Assembly: GCF_019396345.1 (NCBI RefSeq) | Contig: NZ_JAHKRM010000044.1 | Location: forward strand, 34,331-98,330 | From: Nonomuraea guangzhouensis | GTDB taxonomy: Bacteria > Actinomycetota > Actinomycetes > Streptosporangiales > Streptosporangiaceae | Length of the DNA: 64,000 bases | Direction of reading: 5' to 3' | Part shown: one piece after another, positions 43,578-52,329 of the stretch | How positions within the stretch are numbered: the first letter of the stretch is position 1 | Layout of the letters: every line of letters starts with the position of its first letter | Position numbers and translations under genes: made by a program | Notes under the pieces: generated by a model | What the model saw: only the letters and a program-made list of their open reading frames with translations | Databases searched by the model: none | Told to the model about the DNA's origin: nothing

Positions 43578-43907
43578 TAACCTAGTTGACCTGCGATAAT
43601 GCCCACCGTATGGCCAGGAATCTTCGCCTCCTGCTGTCCGCAATGGGCTTTCGAAGCACCTGGCCGGCTCCGGAAGGTGCGCGGGCGGAGCCCGCGCCAA
43701 TAGGGCGTCCGAGCGGAGCGAGGGCCTGCAGGGGTCGGGGCTTGGCCCGACTGGAAGAAGCGACTGAGCGTCCATAGGCGCGAAGCGCCCAAGGCGAAGG
43801 CCTTTGTGTGGGGCGGGCGTCAGACGGTCAAGCCGGTAAATGGGTAACGGGTGGGTGGTAGGCGGGTGTGGTGCGACGAGCCACGGGCAGGGCACTAGCG
43901 TGTGCGC
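43578..43907. other. Hairpin-rich non-coding region
   Basis: There is no convincing gene. Short perfect hairpins with three-base loops occur: GCGCGGGC-GGA-GCCCGCGC (43679-43697) and GGCGC-GAA-GCGCC (43777-43789). GAGCGGAGCGAG lies between them. The second contains GCGAAGC, a very stable DNA mini-hairpin. Together with the array's GAA-loop dyads these look like REP-type sequences or a structured single-strand region. Confidence 0.6.
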
Positions 43908-44846
43908 ATGCGCTCACGTCGATCTGTTCTCGCTGTCCCAGGTAGTAACCCCAGGTTCCTGGAGAAGGCCCAGAGCTTGGCCGTCGACGAGGTGTTCCTC
44001 GATCTGGAGGATTCCGTCGCTCCTCTGGTCAAGGATGAAGCCCGCAAGAACGTCGTGACCGCGTTGCGGGAGGGTGACTGGACGGGGAAGACGCGGGTCG
44101 TACGCGTGAATGATCTGTCGACGCAGTGGACCTACCGTGACGTGATCGAGGTGGTGGAGGGTGCGGGGGACAACCTCGACTGCCTGATTCTGCCCAAGGT
44201 GCAGGACTCGACCGAGGTCGTGTGGCTCGACACGCTGCTCACCCAGATTGAGAAGACGATGGGGTTGCGGGTGGGGCGGATCGGGATCGAGGCGCAGATC
44301 GAGAACGCGCGCGGGCTGGTCAACGTGGACGCCATCGCGGGGGCGTCGAGGCGGCTGGAGGCGCTGGTGTTCGGGCCGGCCGACTTCATGGCGTCGGTGA
44401 ACATGCGCACGATGGTCGTGGGGGAGCAGCCGCCGGGCTACACCGAGGGCGACGCGTACCACTACATCCTGATGCGCCTGCTCATGGCCGCGCGGATGCA
44501 TGATCTGCAGGTGATCGACGGGCCTTATCTGCAGATCAGGGACGTCGAGGGGTTCAAGCGGGTGGCCAGGAGGGCCGCAGCGCTCGGGTTCGACGGGAAG
44601 TGGGTGCTCCACCCGGCGCAGGTGGAGGCGGCCAATGAGGTGTTCTCGCCGTCGCAGCCGGACTATGACCACGCCGAGCTCGTCCTGGAGGCGTACGACT
44701 ACTACACGACGGTCGAGAAGCGCGGCGCGGTCATGCTGGGGGACGAGATGATCGACGAGGCCTCGCGCAAGATGGCGCTCGTCGTGGCGGCCAAGGGCCG
44801 GGCTGCCGGGCTGAGCCGTACGAAGACGTTCAGCCCGGAGAGCTAG
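43908..44846 (+). CDS. HpcH/HpaI aldolase / citrate lyase beta-like protein
   Basis: The 312-residue TIM-barrel protein is of the CitE/malyl-CoA lyase group: RRSVLAVPGSNPRFLEKA, VDEVFLDLEDSVAP (metal Asp/Glu), RVVRVND, LILPKVQ, IEAQIENARGLVN, and GPADFMASVNMR. It is probably a Mg2+-dependent C-C lyase for malyl-CoA, beta-methylmalyl-CoA or citramalyl-CoA. ATG 43908 is chosen over GTG 43902. No CoA-transferase lies nearby. Confidence 0.88.
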   Translation: MRSRRSVLAVPGSNPRFLEKAQSLAVDEVFLDLEDSVAPLVKDEARKNVVTALREGDWTGKTRVVRVNDLSTQWTYRDVIEVVEGAGDNLDCLILPKVQDSTEVVWLDTLLTQIEKTMGLRVGRIGIEAQIENARGLVNVDAIAGASRRLEALVFGPADFMASVNMRTMVVGEQPPGYTEGDAYHYILMRLLMAARMHDLQVIDGPYLQIRDVEGFKRVARRAAALGFDGKWVLHPAQVEAANEVFSPSQPDYDHAELVLEAYDYYTTVEKRGAVMLGDEMIDEASRKMALVVAAKGRAAGLSRTKTFSPES

Positions 44847-44868
44847 GGCCGCCAAGCCGTCAAGGCCG

Positions 44869-45411
44869 TCAGACCTTGAAGCCGATCGTGGTGAAGAACC
44901 AGAACGATGACGTGATCCAGAGGCAGACCAGCGCGGTGAACGCGAGCCCGCCGATCACGGGCAGCGTCCAGCCAGGCGTGCCCCGCTTGGGCAGGACCAG
45001 CATCTTGGTCGTGAACAGCCCGTAGAAGAAGCAACCGAGCAGCGAGTGGGCGAGCACCCTGGGCACGTCGTACTGCAGACCCAGGGCGTACAGGCAGTGG
45101 AAGGCGACGGGGATGGTCAGCAGGAAGGCCAGCCGGCCCGACCAGCGATGTACGGCCGGCGGGATGGAGACCCCGAGCCTGCCCCACATGGACATCGCGG
45201 TGATGACCTGGACGGCGGCGAGCACGAACGCGCCCGTCGTCAGCCATACCTTCATCGGCAGCGCCGCGGAGAAACCGGCGGGGCCGACCGCGAAGCCAGT
45301 GGGGGTGTGGACGCGTCCGAAGACGCCGAGGGCGATCGCCACCAGGCCGCCGACCAGCAGCGGGATCAGTAAGGGAGTGATGCTGGTCGGCCTGTGCGCC
45401 GTGGCGGTCAT
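44869..45411 (-). CDS. DUF6529 membrane protein
   Basis: The 180-residue protein has about five transmembrane helices: ITPLLIPLLVGGLVAIALGVF; KVWLTTGAFVLAAVQVITAMS; RLAFLLTIPVAFHCLYALGL; and others. Conserved-looking His residues (VHRWSGR, FHCLY, AHSLLG) within the helices resemble cytochrome b561-type haem ligands, so redox membrane function is possible. The start overlaps the end of the gene at 45408 (ATGA). Confidence 0.75.
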   Translation of the reverse strand: MTATAHRPTSITPLLIPLLVGGLVAIALGVFGRVHTPTGFAVGPAGFSAALPMKVWLTTGAFVLAAVQVITAMSMWGRLGVSIPPAVHRWSGRLAFLLTIPVAFHCLYALGLQYDVPRVLAHSLLGCFFYGLFTTKMLVLPKRGTPGWTLPVIGGLAFTALVCLWITSSFWFFTTIGFKV

Positions 45412-46142
45412 TGCATCTCCTGGATGAAGCCGTCGACATCCTTCGGGTTGAGGGTGGTGTCGTCATCGAGCGGCACCGGGGCAGTCGGCTGGTAGACGTT
45501 CAGTTCGGGGATCCGCAGCTGCTTCTCGTCGGAGAACGCGGCGCCGACCTGCCTGAAGCCGCCCTGCGGTTGCTTCAGTACGATCCAGCCGGCGCGGATC
45601 TTGGCGCCTCGCACCTGGGCGGTCGCCCGGTAGAGGCCCGAGGGCTTGACCACCTTGGCCGCGGAGAAGGTCCACTTCTTGCCGCCGACCGTCATCCAGC
45701 CGGTGGCCTTGCCGCCGCCCAGGGTGCCGCCGACAGCCGCGGCGCCGAAGCCCTTCAGGGTGATCTTTCCGTCTTTCTCGTTGCCCTTGAACCAGGCCTC
45801 GGTCTTGCCGTCACAGAAATATCCGATGGTCTTGCCGTCGCGCGTGGAGATGGCGATCAGGCCGCCGTTGCCCCGGACGTAGCCTCCGTAGTCCGCCTTG
45901 TCGATGGTCTTCGCGGCGGTTTCGGTGGGTTCTGGTTCGGGGGTCGCGGCGGCAGCGGTGGGCTCCGCAGAAGGTTCGGCGGAAGGCTCAGCCGCGGCGG
46001 CGGTCTCGGTCGCGGGGGGTTCGTTGGAGGTGGCGGCGGCCGTGTTGTTCGCCGCCGGTGTCGCGGTGATGCTGGCGACACCCAGCCCGACGGCGAGCGC
46101 GGCGCCCGCTGTCAGGGTGATGACAGGTCCCAGCCTTGACAT
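45408..46142 (-). CDS. Secreted protein with Ala/Glu/Pro-rich linker, function unknown
   Basis: The 244-residue protein has a signal peptide (about 1-30; no lipobox Cys), then a low-complexity TAAAAEPSAEPSAEPTAAAA linker, then a globular domain (about 80-244): YGGYVRGNGGLIAISTRDGKTIGYFCDGKTEAWFKG, then beta-rich repeats. It ends with LDDDTTLNPKDVDGFIQEMQ. It is translationally coupled to the DUF6529 gene, so the two may act together at the membrane surface. Confidence 0.72.
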   Translation of the reverse strand: MSRLGPVITLTAGAALAVGLGVASITATPAANNTAAATSNEPPATETAAAAEPSAEPSAEPTAAAATPEPEPTETAAKTIDKADYGGYVRGNGGLIAISTRDGKTIGYFCDGKTEAWFKGNEKDGKITLKGFGAAAVGGTLGGGKATGWMTVGGKKWTFSAAKVVKPSGLYRATAQVRGAKIRAGWIVLKQPQGGFRQVGAAFSDEKQLRIPELNVYQPTAPVPLDDDTTLNPKDVDGFIQEMQ

Positions 46143-46241
46143 GAACTGCTCCCAGGGTCGAAATGCTTACTCCACCGAGCATCCGCTCAAACTAACGGAT
46201 CGTCTGTGAACTAATGCTCATCTCCCGGACAGAATGTAGAG

Positions 46242-47243
46242 ATGCAGGAAAATCCTGGACCCCAGCTTCCGTACGGAACGCAGCCGCCGGGCCCACCGGC
46301 TTACCCCTACCAGCCGCCGCCCGTACCCGCTCGGGAGCCCTGGTTCCTGCCGACCCCCCAGGGCGCGCGGTACGACCACCTGGCCAGAGTGAGTGACCGC
46401 GGCCCATGGCGGGAGATCGTCGGGACGATCGTGGTGGCCATCGCGTTCGTCGTCATCGGGGCGGTGGTGCTGTTCGTCGGCGCGGTGCTGGCGACGATCC
46501 TCGGTATCCCCGCACCGCTACGGCCCGACCAGTTGTTCGGCGATCCGGTGTTCGGGCTGGTCGTACTGTTGCTCTCGATCGCGGCCGTGCTCCCCGCGGT
46601 GTTCGGTACGGTCGCGCTCGTCCAGCGGCGGCGGCCCGGGTCGCTCTCCTCGGTCGCCGGGCGGTTGCGCTGGCCGTGGCTGCTGCGCTGCCTGGTGCTG
46701 GCGGTGATCGCCCTGGCGCTCGGGCAGGCCGCCCAGGCCGTCGCGATGATGGTGACCGGGAAGCAGGTCACGGACATGTTCGGCTGGGCCGGGTGGAGCG
46801 CGTTCCTGCCCTCGCTGATCGCGATCGCGCTGCTCGTGCCGTTCCAGGCCGCCGCCGAGGAGTACATCTTCCGCGGCTGGGTCCTGCAGGCGTTCGGGGC
46901 CCATCTGCGGAACCCGATCTGGGGGATCCTGCTGGGTTCCGCGTTGTTCGCGGCCCTGCACGGGTACACGTGGGCCGGGCTCGTCGACGTGTTCAGCTTC
47001 GGCGCCCTCATGGGGTGGCTGGCGGTGCGGACCGGCGGGCTGGAGGCGCCGATCGCGCTGCACGTGACGAACAACGTTCTCGCGTTCGGGATCAGCGCGG
47101 CCGCGGGGGAGCTGGACAAGGCGCTACAGCAGGGGGAGGTGCCCTGGCAGTCGCTGGCGGGGACCGTGGTGCAGTTGAGTGTGTTCGCGGTTGGGGTGAT
47201 GTACCTAGCCAAAAAGCGGTCAGTTGGCACTGTTTCGGGATAA
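46242..47243 (+). CDS. CPBP-family intramembrane glutamic protease
   Basis: The 333-residue protein has a Pro-rich cytoplasmic start (1-55), about seven transmembrane helices and the CPBP/Rce1 motifs: EEYIFRGW (Glu206-Glu207, Arg211), FAALHGYTW (His240) and LHVTNN (His274). All expected catalytic residues are present. Bacterial members process prenylated or small peptides, bacteriocin leaders or regulatory proteins; the substrate here is unknown. Confidence 0.92.
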   Translation: MQENPGPQLPYGTQPPGPPAYPYQPPPVPAREPWFLPTPQGARYDHLARVSDRGPWREIVGTIVVAIAFVVIGAVVLFVGAVLATILGIPAPLRPDQLFGDPVFGLVVLLLSIAAVLPAVFGTVALVQRRRPGSLSSVAGRLRWPWLLRCLVLAVIALALGQAAQAVAMMVTGKQVTDMFGWAGWSAFLPSLIAIALLVPFQAAAEEYIFRGWVLQAFGAHLRNPIWGILLGSALFAALHGYTWAGLVDVFSFGALMGWLAVRTGGLEAPIALHVTNNVLAFGISAAAGELDKALQQGEVPWQSLAGTVVQLSVFAVGVMYLAKKRSVGTVSG

Positions 47244-47435
47244 ATAGATAGCTGGTGCCAGGAATCTCGCTAGAGAGGTCTCGCCATTCGGGCTCAGTCG
47301 TGTTGCTCTGGATCCTGTGAGTGGGCGAGGATTCTGGAGGTGATCATCTCGGCGAGGGTGCCCTGGAACGATCCGGCATACCTCTACCGGGCTCGTTCGC
47401 TCAGTTCGATCAGTACGTACTAGGAGGTGCGACGC

Positions 47436-50258
47436 GTGGCCTCCGGCCCCAGCGACCCGCCGGGTGACGACCCCCGGCCAGAGCGAGCCGCCGACCCGCA
47501 GCCCGCGAACGAGCCCCGGATCCGGCACTCTCCGCCGGGTCCCACCGATGATCGGACTCGGGGCTTACCCGTGTCCTCCCCCTGGGGTATGCCGCCCTTC
47601 TCCTCCCCCGTCCCCGAGGACGAGCCTCCTGACCCGCCCAAGGGGCGCCGGCCGTACAGCTCCCCGACGGCGGAACCCGAGACGGAGCCGCGCCGCCGAC
47701 GGGTCGTGAATTATCCCGACAAACTGGTGGCCGGCGGCCCACCTCGCCCCGAGGCCGAACCTCCGGCCGAGGACGAACCCCGGTCCTGGTTCGAGACGGA
47801 GAACCAGCCCGAAGAAGATCTTGACGAGCCGGAGCCCGAGGCACCTCCAGAGGAGGAGGGCGAGGTGCGGCGCGTCGGGCGACCGCCCGCCGGCCGGCCC
47901 ACGAGGCCCGACCTGCTCGTCGCGTCGGGCCCGCCGCGGCCCGGCGGCTCCAGCGGCAGGCACCATCGTGGCCCCGCTCCGTCGGCGATCCGCAGGGCGA
48001 GTCCGGTACGCCGGCGCAGCCTGGCCGCGCCGGCCGCCATACTCCTCGCGCTGGTCCTGCTCGTGGGCGGCGGCGTGCTCGTGTGGCAGTGGAGCTCGTC
48101 CGACCAGCCGGGACTGGCGCTGTCCGACGGCACCGAACGCTCGGGAGACGAGCTGTTCACGGTGCCCTCGGCGGGTGACGGCTCCGACCAGAAGCTCAAC
48201 GACATGACCTCCGTGGGCCGCGCCGTGGTGGCCGTCGGCAGCGACACGACGAGCCCGACGCCGCGGCCGCTGTTCCTGTTCTCGCCGGACAGCGGCAAGA
48301 CGTGGCAGCTCGGCCAGATCAGCGGAGCGAGCACCCCGACGGTCCAGCGGGTCGTGGGCGGCGCCGGTCGCTGGCTGGCGAGCGGCGGCGACGGGGTGGG
48401 CGGCGAGCGCGGCCTGTGGACGAGCACCGACGGGTTCAGCTGGTCGGCCGTGGAGCAGAGCGGCCTGTCGGCGTTCCGGAACGGTGATCTGATCTCCGGC
48501 ATCGCCAGGACGTCGTCGGGGTTCGTCGCGGTCGGCCGTACGACGCTCGGAAACGGCGGAAGCGGACCCGCGGCCTGGCAGTCGCCGGACGGGCGCGCCT
48601 GGAAGCGGGTGGACACGAGCGGTCTGGGCGCACGCGAGCTCACCGCGGTCGTGGCCAAGGGCGACACCGTCGTGGCCATCGCCGAGTCCGGCCAGGGCGA
48701 CGGCTCACGGGTCGTCAGGTCGAGCGACGGCGGCGCCACCTTCCAGCCCACCGAGTTCCAGCTGCCCGAGGCCACGACCGGGTCGTCGGTGGCCGTACTG
48801 CCCAAGCAGTTCGTCCTCGTACCCACCCGGCAGCGGACGATCACCGGCGACGTGCGTGTCTACTGCTCGCCGACCGGCGCGCAGTGGGCCCAGTGCGGCT
48901 CGATCCGCGGCCTGAGCGGTACGAGCCCCGGCATCGACGAGCTGATCACCTACCCGTCCGGCATCGCCGCGGTCAGCCAGGCGAACCTCGGCAAGTACTC
49001 CATCCTGACCAGCTCCGACGGGCGTGGCTGGGCCAAGCGGACCGACCTCGGGAACCTGCCGGGCGCCACGCTGCGCGGCTTCACCATCTCCGACTCGGGC
49101 ACCCTGTTCGCGGGCGGCGACCAGGCGACGGCGGACGTCGAGAACCAGCTCGTCCTCATGACCGCGCCCCCGCGCGGCGACGCGACGCGCATCCGGCTCG
49201 CCGGCGTCGACGGCCTGTCGAGGATCGCCCGCCAGACCACCCGCCTGGCCGGTCACGACGGCCGGTACGTCGCGGTCGGCTCGGCCTCCGGCGACGCGGG
49301 CATCTGGACAAGCCTGAACTGGCAGTCCTGGACCTCCATGAGCCTCGGCGGGACGAACCAGCAGATACTCGATGATGTCGCCTATGGCCGCCGCGGCTGG
49401 CTGGCCGTCGGCAGCACCCAGTCGGACACGTCGGTCACCGACCCGCTCCTGGTGTCCTCGGCGGACGGCCGCACCTGGAAGAAGGTGGCCGCCTCAGGCG
49501 ACCTGGCGCGGACCCAGGACCACCAGTACCTGGGCATGCACGTCGTAGCCGCCGGCGAGGCGGGTTACGTGCTGGCCGGCGAGGACAGGAACGCGGCGGG
49601 CGTCCCCGGCGCCGCGCTCTGGTTCACGCCCGACCTGCGGAAGTTCACCCGGTCGAAGAAGCTGCCGCAGAGCGGCTCCGGCGTGCGCGTGTACGACGTG
49701 GCCGCCACGCCGTCCGGATATATCGCCATCGGCGGCTCGGGCGGCGGCGACCAGGAGAGCACCGTGGTCTGGTTCTCGGAGGACGGCGTCAACTGGAAGT
49801 CCCGGCCTCGCGTCTCGCCCCCGGAGGCGGGTTCCGCCGGGTTGCGGCAGGTGGTGGCGTACCAGGACAAGATCATCGCGATCGGAACGGCCCAGACACC
49901 CGGCTCGCGCCGCGCCTTCGCTGCGGTCTCGGAAGACGACGGTACGACCTGGCGTACGGCGTGGCTGCCCGCTGACCAGGCGGCGGCCGTGTACGACCTC
50001 GCGGCGGCGGACCAGGGGCTGGTGGCGGTCGGCTGGCACGGCAGGCCCGGGGAAGGGGACAGCGCGGTCTGGCTGTCCGAGGATGGCCTGACGTGGAACC
50101 GGGTGGACCTGACGAAGGGACGGCTGGCGGGGCAGGGGATGCAGTGGCTGGCGGCGGTGACGGTGATGGGGTCGGAGGTGGTGGCGTTGGGACGTTCTAC
50201 GACCTACAACGCCGACCACATGATTCTCTGGACGTCCTCCCTTTCCTCTGACCGCTGA
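47436..50258 (+). CDS. Large membrane-anchored Asp-box beta-propeller protein
   Basis: The 940-residue protein starts at GTG 47436 with AGGAGG 8 nt upstream. Residues 1-195 are cytoplasmic, Pro/Glu-rich and disordered. One transmembrane helix follows (about 198-220, RRSLAAPAAILLALVLLVGGGVLVW). The outer 700 residues repeat BNR/Asp-box turns: SPDSGKTW, SSDGGATF, SSDGRGW, SADGRTW, SEDGVNW, SEDDGTTW. These mark a sialidase-like beta-propeller, but no sialidase catalytic set is obvious. A surface-binding or scaffold role is inferred. Confidence 0.82.
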   Translation: MASGPSDPPGDDPRPERAADPQPANEPRIRHSPPGPTDDRTRGLPVSSPWGMPPFSSPVPEDEPPDPPKGRRPYSSPTAEPETEPRRRRVVNYPDKLVAGGPPRPEAEPPAEDEPRSWFETENQPEEDLDEPEPEAPPEEEGEVRRVGRPPAGRPTRPDLLVASGPPRPGGSSGRHHRGPAPSAIRRASPVRRRSLAAPAAILLALVLLVGGGVLVWQWSSSDQPGLALSDGTERSGDELFTVPSAGDGSDQKLNDMTSVGRAVVAVGSDTTSPTPRPLFLFSPDSGKTWQLGQISGASTPTVQRVVGGAGRWLASGGDGVGGERGLWTSTDGFSWSAVEQSGLSAFRNGDLISGIARTSSGFVAVGRTTLGNGGSGPAAWQSPDGRAWKRVDTSGLGARELTAVVAKGDTVVAIAESGQGDGSRVVRSSDGGATFQPTEFQLPEATTGSSVAVLPKQFVLVPTRQRTITGDVRVYCSPTGAQWAQCGSIRGLSGTSPGIDELITYPSGIAAVSQANLGKYSILTSSDGRGWAKRTDLGNLPGATLRGFTISDSGTLFAGGDQATADVENQLVLMTAPPRGDATRIRLAGVDGLSRIARQTTRLAGHDGRYVAVGSASGDAGIWTSLNWQSWTSMSLGGTNQQILDDVAYGRRGWLAVGSTQSDTSVTDPLLVSSADGRTWKKVAASGDLARTQDHQYLGMHVVAAGEAGYVLAGEDRNAAGVPGAALWFTPDLRKFTRSKKLPQSGSGVRVYDVAATPSGYIAIGGSGGGDQESTVVWFSEDGVNWKSRPRVSPPEAGSAGLRQVVAYQDKIIAIGTAQTPGSRRAFAAVSEDDGTTWRTAWLPADQAAAVYDLAAADQGLVAVGWHGRPGEGDSAVWLSEDGLTWNRVDLTKGRLAGQGMQWLAAVTVMGSEVVALGRSTTYNADHMILWTSSLSSDR

Positions 50259-50280
50259 CCTTTCTCGACTAATTTCACCG

Positions 50281-50298
50281 GGCCCCACAAAAGGGGCC
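50281..50298 (+). terminator. Hairpin after the Asp-box protein gene
   Basis: GGCCCC-ACAAAA-GGGGCC, 23 nt after the stop. Further hairpins continue to 50405 (see the leader of the next gene). Confidence 0.6.
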
Positions 50299-50516
50299 TC
50301 GCTGTGCCCTCAAGAAGCCCCTTGGGCGCCCCTGACAGAGGCGCTGCCGGGCGGCGACCGCCTGCCCGGAGGTCTCCTCACCCGTGGAGATTCAGGCCGC
50401 TCCACGGCCCTTCGAGCGGCGTCGGAAACCGCCTCTGACGTGGGCAAACGCGATGTAAAACCGGTAAAATCCAGGGGTCCGGCCGCGTGGGCGGCTGTGC
50501 TCTGAGGAGGCTATGC

Positions 50517-51257
50517 GTGAACCGCGATATCCGTACGGCGGACGACGTTCTCAGCATGCTGGACCGGCTTTTCGCCGAGGATGCCGACCGATGGACACCG
50601 AACGCCGCCACCTGGTGGGACACGTTCTACTCCGACCGCTCCACGCAGATCCCCTTCTTCGTGGCCAAGCCGGACGAGAGCCTGGTGTCCTACCTCGAGC
50701 GCGGCCTGATCACCCCGGGCCGAGCCCTGGACCTTGGCTGCGGGCCAGGGCGCAATGCCATCCATCTCGCCTCACTCGGCTTCGAGGTGGACGCCGTCGA
50801 TCTGTCCCCGGCCGCCGTCACCTGGGGTGAGGAGCGGGCCCGCGAGGCCGGTGTCGAGGCCCGCTTCCACTGCGGCGACATCTTCTCCGTCGCACTGCCG
50901 CCTGGCCAGTACGACCTGGTCTACGACTCCGGCTGCCTGCACCATCTGCCGCCGCATCGCCGGGTGAGCTACCTCGGCCTGCTGGACCGTCTCCTCGTCC
51001 CCGGCGGCCAGCTCGCCCTCACCTGTTTCGCCGCCGGAGCCATGGGGTCCGAGCTGTCCGACGAGGAGTTCTATCGCCAGGGTCGGCTGGACGGCGGGCT
51101 GGCCTACACGCCTGAGGCGCTGCGCTGGATCTTCTCGGACTTCACCGAGATCGAGTCGCGGCCCATGAGGGAGCAGTCGCCTGACGCGCCGGTCTTCGGG
51201 GTTCCCTTCCTACTGACGGCGTTGTTCCGGCGCCCGGGGACCACCACGGCGTCGTGA
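50517..51257 (+). CDS. Class I SAM-dependent methyltransferase
   Basis: The 246-residue protein starts at GTG 50517 with GAGGAGG 6 nt upstream; an ATG 4 nt earlier is out of frame. It has ALDLGCGPGRNAIHLASLGFEVDAVDLSP (motifs I and II), FHCGDIFSVALPPGQYDLVYDSGCLHHLPPH and a GGQLALTCF strand. The layout resembles thiopurine- or TehB-like small-molecule methyltransferases. The substrate is unknown. Its 5' region is unusually hairpin-rich. Confidence 0.87.
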   Translation: MNRDIRTADDVLSMLDRLFAEDADRWTPNAATWWDTFYSDRSTQIPFFVAKPDESLVSYLERGLITPGRALDLGCGPGRNAIHLASLGFEVDAVDLSPAAVTWGEERAREAGVEARFHCGDIFSVALPPGQYDLVYDSGCLHHLPPHRRVSYLGLLDRLLVPGGQLALTCFAAGAMGSELSDEEFYRQGRLDGGLAYTPEALRWIFSDFTEIESRPMREQSPDAPVFGVPFLLTALFRRPGTTTAS

Positions 51258-52100
51258 TCACGGCCAGCCGGCGCCGGGCACCTCGACCTCGGCCGAGAGC
51301 ACCTGGCCGGTGCCGGGCGGCACCATTTCCGGCATGCCACGCCACTCCGCCGCCACGATGAAGAGTGTCGTCCGGTCCTCGCCGCCGAGTTCGCAGGCGA
51401 AGGCGCCGCGGTCGAGGTCGATGGTCCGCACCTTCTCGCCGCCCTCGCGTACGCGTACGCACTGCCGGTTGGGCACGTCGGCGTACCAGACGGCGTCCTC
51501 GGCATCGACGCAGATGCCGTCAGGGACGCCGTCCCCGAGGTCGGCCCATACCCGGCCGTTCGACAGACCACCGTCGGCGCCGATGTCGTACCCCATGAGC
51601 CTTTTGCCGTACGAGTCGGCCACGATCAGCGTGGAGTTGTCCCGCGTCACGGCCATCCCGTTCGGAAAGGAGATGCCGTCGGCCACGTCACGTGCCGAGC
51701 CGTCGGGGCTGACCTGCGTGACGGCTCCTGGAGAGAACGCCCCGCCGGCGAGCATGTCGAAGCCCACGCGATCGACATAGGTGTTGCCACGGCCGTCGAT
51801 GACGATGTCGTTCCAGCCGCGCCCGATGCCGGTCAGGTCGGCGTGGGTCGCCAGCGATCCGTCGGGTTCCAGGCGCAGCAGCAGTCCCCGCGCGGAGTCG
51901 ACGATCACCATCCGCCCATCAGGCTGCCAGGCCGTGCAGAGGGGGAGCGAGTCCACCCGGGTCACGACTTCGTGCTTGCCGTCGAGGTCGAGCGCGATCA
52001 CCTCGTGCGCGGTCCAGTCGGAGAAGTACAGGCGGCCGTCGTGCCAGCGGGGCGACTCGAGCAGCCCGAGATCGGTGAGCCAGGTACGTAGTTCAGACAT
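51258..52100 (-). CDS. SMP-30/gluconolactonase-family protein
   Basis: The 280-residue six-bladed propeller has the family entry GLLESPRWHDGRLYFSDW with metal Glu, RGWNDIVIDGRGNTYVDRVGF with the metal Asn, and FPNGMAVTRDNSTLIVADSYGKRL with the metal Asp. Ca2+/Zn2+-dependent hydrolysis of sugar lactones is expected. ATG 52100 has AAGGAAG upstream. Its end is immediately adjacent to the convergent methyltransferase's stop. Confidence 0.92.
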   Translation of the reverse strand: MSELRTWLTDLGLLESPRWHDGRLYFSDWTAHEVIALDLDGKHEVVTRVDSLPLCTAWQPDGRMVIVDSARGLLLRLEPDGSLATHADLTGIGRGWNDIVIDGRGNTYVDRVGFDMLAGGAFSPGAVTQVSPDGSARDVADGISFPNGMAVTRDNSTLIVADSYGKRLMGYDIGADGGLSNGRVWADLGDGVPDGICVDAEDAVWYADVPNRQCVRVREGGEKVRTIDLDRGAFACELGGEDRTTLFIVAAEWRGMPEMVPPGTGQVLSAEVEVPGAGWP

Positions 52101-52154
52101 TGAAGACTTCCTTCGCGATGTCTCTGAGCGCGATGTCGAAGCTGAGCGACTCGT

Positions 52155-52184
52155 TTCGACATCCTCGGCGGGGGTTGCTAGGGT
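52155..52184 (+). promoter_or_regulatory. Candidate promoter of leader peptide/GNAT unit
   Basis: TTCGAC (52155-52160), 18 nt, TAGGGT (52179-52184). Transcription from about 52191 would give a 140-nt leader carrying the short ORF at 52232. Confidence 0.4.
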
Positions 52185-52231
52185 CACGTCGGCGCGAGGG
52201 CCGCGTGATCGCTGTGTGACGAGGGAGGTTG

Positions 52232-52291
52232 ATGAATATGGCTGCCGACAGCCGTCATCAGCATGCCCTTGTCCGGCCCGCGCAAAGCTAG
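52232..52291 (+). CDS. 19-residue putative leader peptide
   Basis: ATG 52232 encodes MNMAADSRHQHALVRPAQS and stops at TAG 52289-52291. GAGGGAGG lies just upstream, a stronger ribosome site than that of the GNAT gene behind it. The stop codon sits in the loop of a hairpin: CCGGCCCGCGC (52273-52283), AAAGCTA, GCGCGGTCCGG (52291-52301; one mismatch). A second dyad GGTCGT/ACGACC (52301-52318) abuts the GNAT ribosome site. This suggests translation-coupled attenuation of the GNAT gene. Confidence 0.5.
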   Translation: MNMAADSRHQHALVRPAQS

Positions 52292-52329
52292 CGCGGTCCG
52301 GGTCGTACCGAAACGACCAGGAGTCACAC

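Noticed and set aside
43106..43895. Long open frames on both strands through the tandem array
   Set aside because: A stop-free 23-bp repeat opens several frames at once; they have no ribosome sites or family resemblance.
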